Positions 30,204-34,889 of a DNA stretch of 34,889 nt are shown in pieces. The stretch is taken from positions 1 to 34,889 of the forward strand of contig DGLO01000136.1 of assembly GCA_002388005.1 (NCBI GenBank). The letters are read 5' to 3'. The notes below the pieces were generated by a model. It was not told the DNA's origin, searched no databases, and worked only from the letters and a program-made list of their open reading frames with translations. The first letter of the stretch is position 1. Each line of letters begins with the position of its first letter. This DNA is from Candidatus Neomicrothrix sp. UBA4542. Lineage in GTDB: Bacteria > Actinomycetota > Acidimicrobiia > Acidimicrobiales > Poriferisodalaceae. The position numbers and the translations under genes were made by a program.

Positions 30204-30959
30204 TCAGAGTATTTTCTCTATCGACACGCGTCGAACATCCATTTCGAAACTCAGACCTTCGATAGGTGGGTGAGCGATATACCAACGCAGTCCCGCGCGA
30301 ACAGCTGACCCAATACGCCCCGTCAATGTCGCACCTGCTTGAGAGAACCAGTCGTGGGCGCAGTAGACGTCGACAGTTGAGCAATCTTTCCATTCGACTC
30401 CCATTGACGACATTCGCTCCTCCATTTCTCGACACACCTGTTCAATTCTTAGACGCCATGTTTCGGGCCCGTCAGCGCCATCCGCGACGATGCTGCTCGG
30501 CTGAAGGTCACTTTGATCCATTAAGTCGCCGGCACCGGCAACCACAAACGAAACCGGTCCATCCGCCGGTGCGGACCGAACATAGCTAAAGGCATGTAAA
30601 GAGGTCTCGTCGGGAGGCTCGTGCACTGGGGCCACGTTGGTGCGAGCGATGGGGTTGTCGTCGCCTACCAGTAATCCCCACTCGCTCAGAATCGCCCTGT
30701 ATTCCCTATTGAAACCGATAAATCCATCAAAAGAATGCGGTTGAGGGCACCGCAACTCAACCGCGCATAACGCTGTCCGTTCCACACCTTCAGCCGAAGT
30801 GATCTGTTCTATTCGTTCAAATCCGAGACGCCACGGCAATGCCTCCACGAGAGTGACGTGGACAATCTCGGCCCCCGGAGCCGCGATAACCCCACCAGAG
30901 TAGGGATCAATACCTGGCACATAAGAAAACGGGGCATGCGGGCTTGGGCGCAGATTCAT
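30204..30959 (-). CDS. RidA-like uncharacterised protein, 251 aa
   Basis: A 251-residue soluble protein that appears to contain two YjgF/RidA-like halves. The first carries the ALCAVELRCPQPHSFDGFIGFN segment and RTNVAPVHEPPDETSLHAFSY; the second carries VCREMEERMSSMGVEWKDCSTVDVYCAHDWF and ends with a PPIEGLSFEMDVRRV segment like the closing strand of Rid proteins. Similar full-length hypothetical proteins exist in other bacteria as far as I recall, but I know no tested function. A strong AGGAG lies 5 bases before ATG 30959. It is alone on its strand, divergent from the PhyH-family gene. Imine or enamine hydrolysis is a guess from the fold only. Confidence 0.7.
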   Translation of the reverse strand: MNLRPSPHAPFSYVPGIDPYSGGVIAAPGAEIVHVTLVEALPWRLGFERIEQITSAEGVERTALCAVELRCPQPHSFDGFIGFNREYRAILSEWGLLVGDDNPIARTNVAPVHEPPDETSLHAFSYVRSAPADGPVSFVVAGAGDLMDQSDLQPSSIVADGADGPETWRLRIEQVCREMEERMSSMGVEWKDCSTVDVYCAHDWFSQAGATLTGRIGSAVRAGLRWYIAHPPIEGLSFEMDVRRVSIEKIL

Positions 30960-31041
30960 AAGGTCTCCTGGGGCGACGTGTCAAGTGTTGCATCGTTCGC
31001 CCACGCAGTAGCGTCGTTGTGGGGACCGCTAGGGGGGAATC

Positions 31042-31932
31042 ATGGAAACCCTGACCGATGAACAACGAGAACGGTGGTCAACGGATGGCTATTTGCATCT
31101 TCACGGAGTGTTATCCCCCGACGAAGTGAGCTTGTTTAGCCAGGAGCTCGACAAAGTCCGTTTGTTGCCGGGTTATGAGCCCGGCCAGGCTCAGTTGGGT
31201 CACTACGAATGGATGGAGACCGCAAAGAACACCGATCCCGCTGGGTTTATGGATCGGCGCGATCTACTTAATTACGGGCAGCATTTTATCGATCTAATTG
31301 ATCGCCCTGGTCTTTTCGATTTACTCGTCGACATCATGGGACCTCACATCATGTTGTCCATGACTCAGGCCATTGTTCGTCCTTCCACCGATAGCTTTCC
31401 CGGGTACACCCACACCGACGGCGGTGAGGGACTCCGAGAAATTCGGGTCTCTGAAACATCTCCTCCGATAGCTATGAAAGCGATGTATCTGTTGTCCGAC
31501 GTCGTGCAAGAGGATGGGGGGGCATTGACCGTATTTCCAGGAAGTCACGTCCGGCCGTTTCCGTGGCGGCGCGATGAACCTCTCACCCCGCATTCTCCCG
31601 GCGCAGTACAGCTTCCCGGACGGGCAGGCGACTGCTATCTGTTCCCTCATTCGCTATGGCATGGACCCGCGCCCAACCACTCCGGTCGAGCCAGAAAGAC
31701 ACTCCTTTACAACTACGCGCAAATGTTTGTCCGGAGCTACGACCACGACGTCACACCTGAAGTTGAAGGCCAATTAACCCCTCGCCAAAGACGTCTGCTC
31801 GGTGATCTGGGTTATGGGTTCCGACCGGGTTCGTACTTCTATGTCCCTCCCGACCAAGAAGAATTGATTTACCAAGACGAAAGGGGACCAACAAGATGGA
31901 CAGGTCCCCGTATCGTTGATCAGAGCGGCTAA
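31042..31932 (+). CDS. Phytanoyl-CoA dioxygenase (PhyH) family protein
   Basis: A 296-residue Fe(II)/2-oxoglutarate oxygenase of the PhyH family. Iron ligands are H124 and D126 in GYTHTDGG and H207 in HSLWHGPAPN; R218 in RARKTLLYNY is the probable 2OG-carboxylate anchor. DVVQEDGGALTVFPGSHVRP is the typical double-stranded-helix stretch before the distal His. Members hydroxylate small molecules or acyl-CoAs; the substrate is not deducible. ATG 31042 has GGGGGGA 5 bases upstream. The dienelactone hydrolase gene follows after 18 bases in the same direction and is probably in the same transcript. Confidence 0.94.
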   Translation: METLTDEQRERWSTDGYLHLHGVLSPDEVSLFSQELDKVRLLPGYEPGQAQLGHYEWMETAKNTDPAGFMDRRDLLNYGQHFIDLIDRPGLFDLLVDIMGPHIMLSMTQAIVRPSTDSFPGYTHTDGGEGLREIRVSETSPPIAMKAMYLLSDVVQEDGGALTVFPGSHVRPFPWRRDEPLTPHSPGAVQLPGRAGDCYLFPHSLWHGPAPNHSGRARKTLLYNYAQMFVRSYDHDVTPEVEGQLTPRQRRLLGDLGYGFRPGSYFYVPPDQEELIYQDERGPTRWTGPRIVDQSG

Positions 31933-31950
31933 TACCCAAACGCGACTACG

Positions 31951-32649
31951 GTGCCCCGCATGGGTGAAATGGTTACGTTTGCAAGCAACGGGCAAGATGC
32001 CCGAGGACATTTAGCGATACCCGCGAGTGGTTCTGGACCTGCGGTGATGGTCATTCAAGAGTGGTGGGGGTTGAATCCCCAAATGAAGGGCGTCGCAGAT
32101 TTTCTCGCCGAACAGGGTTTTACGGCTCTCGCTCCAGATTTGTATCACGGCGAGTTGGCCGGTCACGATGAGATGGATAAGGCCGGCCAGCTGATGACCG
32201 ATCTTCCCGCCGATCGTGCCGCCCGCGACATGAGTGGAGCCGTAGATTTCCTCGCGAACCACGACGCGAGCAGCGGAAGCGGTGTTGGCGTCATCGGGTT
32301 TTGCATGGGTGGTTTGTTGAGTTTCATGATCGCCGCGAATCGTGGCGATGTCGTGAAGGCTGCGGTTCCCTTCTATGGCTTCCCCCAGGGTGAAGGCGAA
32401 CCCGATTGGGGAGGTCTTACAGCTTCAGTTAATGCTCATATGGCTTCACCGGACGACTTCTTTCCGCCGGAAGCAGCAAGAGAACTCGGAGAACGCTTAC
32501 GTGGAATGGGCAAGGATGTCCAAATCACGGTTCACGAAGCTGGCCATGGATTCATGAACGAAGAAAATCCGGGTGGCACCTATGACGAAGGCCTCGCCGC
32601 AGAGCTTTGGCCTCAGGTCATCGATTTCTTGCGTTCGAAAATTAGTTAA
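31951..32649 (+). CDS. Dienelactone hydrolase family protein
   Basis: A 232-residue alpha/beta hydrolase of the DLH family. The nucleophile is C118 in GFCMGG, the acid D168 in ASPDDFFP, the base H199 in HEAGHGF, and E37 in QEWWGLN is the residue that activates the Cys in characterised enzymes. These hydrolases open dienelactones or related lactones/esters, often in the breakdown of aromatic compounds. Start codons GTG 31951, ATG 31960 and ATG 31969 are all in frame; none has a good Shine-Dalgarno. It follows the PhyH gene by 18 bases. The PhyH/DLH order would fit hydroxylation followed by lactone hydrolysis, but this is inference. Confidence 0.94.
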   Translation: MPRMGEMVTFASNGQDARGHLAIPASGSGPAVMVIQEWWGLNPQMKGVADFLAEQGFTALAPDLYHGELAGHDEMDKAGQLMTDLPADRAARDMSGAVDFLANHDASSGSGVGVIGFCMGGLLSFMIAANRGDVVKAAVPFYGFPQGEGEPDWGGLTASVNAHMASPDDFFPPEAARELGERLRGMGKDVQITVHEAGHGFMNEENPGGTYDEGLAAELWPQVIDFLRSKIS

Positions 32650-32718
32650 CCCCAAGCAGTTCCAAAGCGGGGTCTAAGTTTTGGGTTAATCAAACCGGAA
32701 GCAGCCAGAAAGCTGGCT
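32646..32718 (+). other. Two inverted repeats downstream of the dienelactone hydrolase gene
   Basis: TTAACCC (32646-32652, overlapping the stop) can pair with GGGTTAA (32683-32689), extendable to 9 bp with one bulge. A second hairpin AGCCAG/CTGGCT with an AAAG loop lies at 32703-32718. Neither has a T-run, so factor-independent termination is doubtful; they may act as an mRNA 3'-end or as a leader of the next gene. Confidence 0.35.
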
Positions 32719-32739
32719 CCAACACAAAGTAGGTAACTC

Positions 32740-33108
32740 ATGCAACAAGGAACCTGGGTGCAGCTGATCCACAGCAGAGGCACTGATGCTCACGCGATAA
32801 TTCTTCCGTACGTAGTTTCGGTGCTGGGAACGTTTGCTTTCATTCTCTGGGGCGGTGCTGCGTTGGACGTCGGCGCTGTCCAACTCGCCATAGCGGCTTG
32901 GATTGTTCTCGGTTCGCTGTGGACCATGCTCTGGTTCGATGGTGTGATCGCTGACTTGGCAGCAGGAATGAAAGATATGGATCAGGATGTCGCTGCTAGC
33001 AACATCGGGCAGAATTTCGCCAAGGCCCCATTTCCACTGTTTCGCGGTTTTAACGCTCTCGTCATCGTCGCGATGGCGGTACTGCAGCTGATCGCTCTCT
33101 ATTCCTGA
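32740..33108 (+). CDS. Small membrane protein of unknown function
   Basis: A 122-residue hydrophobic protein not recognised as a known family. Three membrane helices are predicted by eye: about 20-41 (IILPYVVSVLGTFAFILWGG), 44-66 (VGAVQLAIAAWIVLGSLWTMLWF) and 102-120 (NALVIVAMAVLQLIALYS), with a cytoplasmic-looking loop of about 35 residues between helices 2 and 3. TAGGT about 8 bases before ATG 32740 is a weak Shine-Dalgarno. It stands alone between the dienelactone hydrolase and NTF2-like genes and is followed by a strong hairpin, so it is probably transcribed separately. Confidence 0.75.
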   Translation: MQQGTWVQLIHSRGTDAHAIILPYVVSVLGTFAFILWGGAALDVGAVQLAIAAWIVLGSLWTMLWFDGVIADLAAGMKDMDQDVAASNIGQNFAKAPFPLFRGFNALVIVAMAVLQLIALYS

Positions 33109-33123
33109 TCCCCATTGTTCTCT

Positions 33124-33151
33124 CAGTGACCGCACCCGGACGCGGTCACTG
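33124..33151 (+). terminator. Perfect 10-bp hairpin downstream of the small membrane protein gene
   Basis: CAGTGACCGC at 33124-33133 is perfectly complementary to GCGGTCACTG at 33142-33151, with an 8-base loop. It starts 15 bases after the stop codon of the small membrane protein gene, where a terminator is expected. There is no T-tract after it, so it would be a non-canonical or Rho-assisted terminator; an operator for the following gene is an alternative. Confidence 0.5.
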
Positions 33152-33224
33152 TGGAGCACTGGTGTCGTCGCGTTCAATTGCCCGATGAGTGCTGTCATCG
33201 ATACGCCCAACTCTTAGGAATCTG

Positions 33225-33617
33225 GTGACCGACAGATCAACTCTTGAAACAGCCAATCAATCGTTCTACTCCTTCTTCGAAGCGAGAGACCTTCAAGGAA
33301 TGACCGATTTATGGGTTAACTCCGAAGAGGCCTGGTGCACTCACCCTGGGTGGCCCACCCTTTTCGGCTGGGAAGCAATCAGGACATCGTTTCAGCGGAT
33401 TTTTTCGGGCCCCGAACCACCACAGTTCCTTACGTCAAACCTCCGATTTCACGGCACGGACAGCGTCGGCTGGATATTCGTGGAAGAAAATCTCCTCGGA
33501 GCGTCGTTGTCGGCAGTTGTAGCCGTCAATGTATTTAGACAGACCGACAGTCGCTGGCGAATGGTTGGCCATCAGGCAGCACCACTCATCCCAGATCTGG
33601 ATCTCGGCGAACACTAG
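33225..33617 (+). CDS. NTF2-like/SnoaL-type protein
   Basis: A 130-residue protein of the nuclear transport factor 2-like superfamily: FYSFFEARDLQGMTDLW (the cone-forming helix pair), WGxxxI-type GWEAIRTSFQRIF helix, and VGWIFVEENLL with AVVAVNVFRQTDSRWRMVGHQAA strands. The SnoaL/SgcJ-like pattern with CTHPGWP in the loop is common among bacterial proteins of unknown enzyme role. GTG 33225 is chosen over GTG 33189 because AGGAA lies 4 bases upstream. It ends 10 bases from the stop of the converging membrane protein. Such domains bind small hydrophobic molecules or act as isomerases or hydrolases; no function is assigned. Confidence 0.85.
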   Translation: MTDRSTLETANQSFYSFFEARDLQGMTDLWVNSEEAWCTHPGWPTLFGWEAIRTSFQRIFSGPEPPQFLTSNLRFHGTDSVGWIFVEENLLGASLSAVVAVNVFRQTDSRWRMVGHQAAPLIPDLDLGEH

Positions 33618-33627
33618 CTCGACCGTG

Positions 33628-34320
33628 TCAAACCACTGGTCGAAATTTTCCTCCACAATCACGACATTCGAAGACCGGCGACGTCGCCACGAAACCTGAA
33701 GCACCGCAATAGGGACAATATTTGACGGGTCGGTCAGCACGCTCAGAACCAGTTGAGGCGGCGCGGCGCGTACCTATGAACTCGATGACTACTAACAGCG
33801 AACACGCAGACAGCCCTACAGCGAACAGAGCGAGGACTCTTCCCGGGATCGGGCTGATCTCGAACCAAATAAGTGCAATCACATAGAAGCCGTGTAGCAA
33901 AGCACCTGACCAGCAAACGGTGCGTAGCCTGTTCCGTGAACAGATCAACGAAACAAGTGCACAGTAAGTGGCGACCACTCCAACGACAGCAACAGTTCCG
34001 AGAGGTTTTCCGGCAAGGTCGGGAAGTGGCACACCCCATGTCAGCGCTAGCAATACAAAACCCGTCGCCATCACACACGCAGACCCAACAAACCATGCAA
34101 CTCTTAAACGAGCACCGGTCTTACCCAGTTCAATGCTCGCTATGCCAGCGGCGGTGACAACTAACAGAAAACTGGTGCCATGCACGCGTCCAACGAATTC
34201 GGCACTTCCTCCGGTCACAATCCCAAACGCAGCTAACGCCGCGTTAAAGATCACAAACCACTTGAGTGCGCGCTTGATCACCGACTTGTCCGGGATCAAC
34301 CTTGAAGCGGTGCGGCTCAC
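33628..34320 (-). CDS. Membrane protein with C-terminal zinc ribbon, unknown function
   Basis: A 230-residue protein. About six hydrophobic segments run from residue 18 to 180 (WFVIFNAALAAFGIVTGG, SFLLVVTAAGIASIEL, GSACVMATGFVLLALTWG, GTVAVVGVVATYCALVSLI and others). After a short linker it ends in a four-Cys zinc ribbon: CPYC (C202/C205) and CRDC (C219/C222). GTG 34320 is the start because AGGAG lies 8 bases upstream; GTG 34356 is also in frame but lacks this. I know no characterised protein with this layout. The ribbon would face the cytoplasm if the helix count is even and the N-terminus is inside. Confidence 0.8.
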   Translation of the reverse strand: MSRTASRLIPDKSVIKRALKWFVIFNAALAAFGIVTGGSAEFVGRVHGTSFLLVVTAAGIASIELGKTGARLRVAWFVGSACVMATGFVLLALTWGVPLPDLAGKPLGTVAVVGVVATYCALVSLICSRNRLRTVCWSGALLHGFYVIALIWFEISPIPGRVLALFAVGLSACSLLVVIEFIGTRRAASTGSERADRPVKYCPYCGASGFVATSPVFECRDCGGKFRPVV

Positions 34321-34328
34321 AGAGCAAT

Positions 34329-34333
34329 CTCCT
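34329..34333 (-). promoter_or_regulatory. Shine-Dalgarno AGGAG deciding the start of the zinc-ribbon membrane protein
   Basis: The leftward mRNA reads AGGAG, then 8 bases, then GTG at 34320. This spacing favours GTG 34320 over the in-frame GTG 34356, which would put the Shine-Dalgarno inside the coding region. Confidence 0.65.
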
Positions 34334-34466
34334 ACTTCGTGAACGTCCCGAATCACGGTAACGGGTTATTGCAGATTTGTGTGCTCTACCAGACTCACAA
34401 CAACCTATTCTGCGGCAGATTGAACCAACACCCTGCACTCTGTCACTCAGCACTACCCTGTTCCTG

Positions 34467-34889
34467 TTGAAGTTCATCGTCCTGGCAATAGTGCTGACCT
34501 TCGTTTCTGGGTGCGCGTCGTCCGCGGCCGATCAGCCGTTGAATGCTCTAGCTACAAGCCCCGCTCCTACCACAACCTCGCTTCCCGATCCGGCCTCTAC
34601 AACCGACAGCGATAGTCCATCGGCCTGCGGACTGTCAGAAAGAGATGCCCTCCAACGCCGAATTTCAGCGCAATTGTTTGCTTTCAGCCGCGAGGACTTC
34701 CAAGGGGCTCGCAATCAGGCGTCGTCGACGTTCAAGGCAAGCTTCGACACACAAGGCTTTGAAGAAATGATTCGGACGGGATTTCCGTATCTTCTTAGTC
34801 AGAGTGCGGTCGCATTCGGTCGCTGCCGACTCTCCGGCCAAACCGCCTCTTTGGAAGTCCGATTCACAGCGGGAACCACAGCCACTCTT
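34467..34889 (+). CDS. DUF4864-type lipoprotein, 3'-truncated by the window edge
   Basis: The frame is open from TTG 34467 to the window end (141 codons). The N-terminus is a lipoprotein signal: a Lys, a hydrophobic core (FIVLAIVLTF), then the lipobox VSGC with C16 as the lipidated residue. A Thr/Pro/Ser/Ala-rich linker follows to about residue 50. From there ALQRRISAQLFAFSREDFQGARNQAS and GFEEMIRTGFPYLL match the DUF4864 domain, a secreted NTF2-like domain of unknown function. The protein is predicted to be anchored outside the membrane. TTG is the only reasonable start codon in the frame near the signal, and there is no Shine-Dalgarno, so the start is uncertain. Confidence 0.8.
   Translation, partial: MKFIVLAIVLTFVSGCASSAADQPLNALATSPAPTTTSLPDPASTTDSDSPSACGLSERDALQRRISAQLFAFSREDFQGARNQASSTFKASFDTQGFEEMIRTGFPYLLSQSAVAFGRCRLSGQTASLEVRFTAGTTATL

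Noticed and set aside
1..34889. tRNA (including tRNA-Sec), rRNA, CRISPR arrays, transposases and phage genes
   Set aside because: No cloverleaf-like segment, repeat array or mobile-element protein was seen on either strand. A covariance search for selC outside the window would be the decisive test for the Sec machinery.

Overview
The window looks like chromosomal DNA of a free-living, probably marine or freshwater actinobacterium, most likely of the Acidimicrobiia. The grounds are four luciferase-like (LLM) oxidoreductases of the kind that usually use F420, three class III CoA-transferases, a cytochrome P450, an HsaA-type flavin monooxygenase, a thiolase-like/DUF35 pair, a moderate G+C content and many GTG/TTG starts. 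A SAR202-type Chloroflexota is the main alternative, because that group also carries many LLM and CoA-transferase paralogs. There are no rRNA or tRNA genes, CRISPR arrays or insertion sequences. Coding density is very high, and no gap exceeds about 150 bases.

Layout. 1-7.6 kb: the end of an enoyl-CoA hydratase/isomerase gene; a leftward set MFS transporter > amidohydrolase > unknown protein > CoA-transferase; an esterase; and a leftward SDR > MFS pair. 7.6-15.7 kb: an HsaA-like monooxygenase, three LLM oxidoreductases, a P450, RmuC and a second CoA-transferase. 15.7-17.5 kb: two divergent AhpD-type genes, each interrupted by one in-frame TGA. 17.5-23.7 kb: enoyl-CoA hydratase > thiolase-like > DUF35, then SDR/AlkB/YczE-like membrane protein, then RidA > sarcosine-oxidase-like flavoprotein. 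23.7-30.2 kb: an LLM gene divergent from a rightward set CoA-transferase > ThuA-like > ThDP enzyme > hotdog-like protein > methyltransferase. 30.2-34.9 kb: a RidA-like protein, a PhyH dioxygenase, a dienelactone hydrolase, a small membrane protein, an NTF2-like protein, a zinc-ribbon membrane protein and a truncated DUF4864 lipoprotein.

Most genes fit catabolism of organic acids, lipids or terpenoid/steroid-like compounds: uptake (MFS), CoA activation (CoA-transferases), oxidation (P450, LLM, HsaA-like, SDR, PhyH), beta-oxidation or aldol cleavage (crotonases, thiolase-like/DUF35) and hydrolysis (amidohydrolase, esterase, dienelactone hydrolase).

The most striking content is at 15735-17476. 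Two adjacent, divergent AhpD-family genes each carry TGA exactly where the second Cys of the CxxC centre belongs (E-x11-C-x2-TGA-x3-H). Both are best read as selenoproteins with a C-x-x-Sec centre. The first TGA is followed by a perfect 7-bp hairpin with loop GGUCU, 18 nt after the UGA, which as I recall is the same loop and spacing as in E. coli fdhF. A standard gene caller would split both genes into fragments. The organism must therefore have selA, selB, selC and selD outside this window. A second unexpected pattern is a shared C-terminal tail (GLxPTVFDLxP) on two otherwise different MFS transporters.
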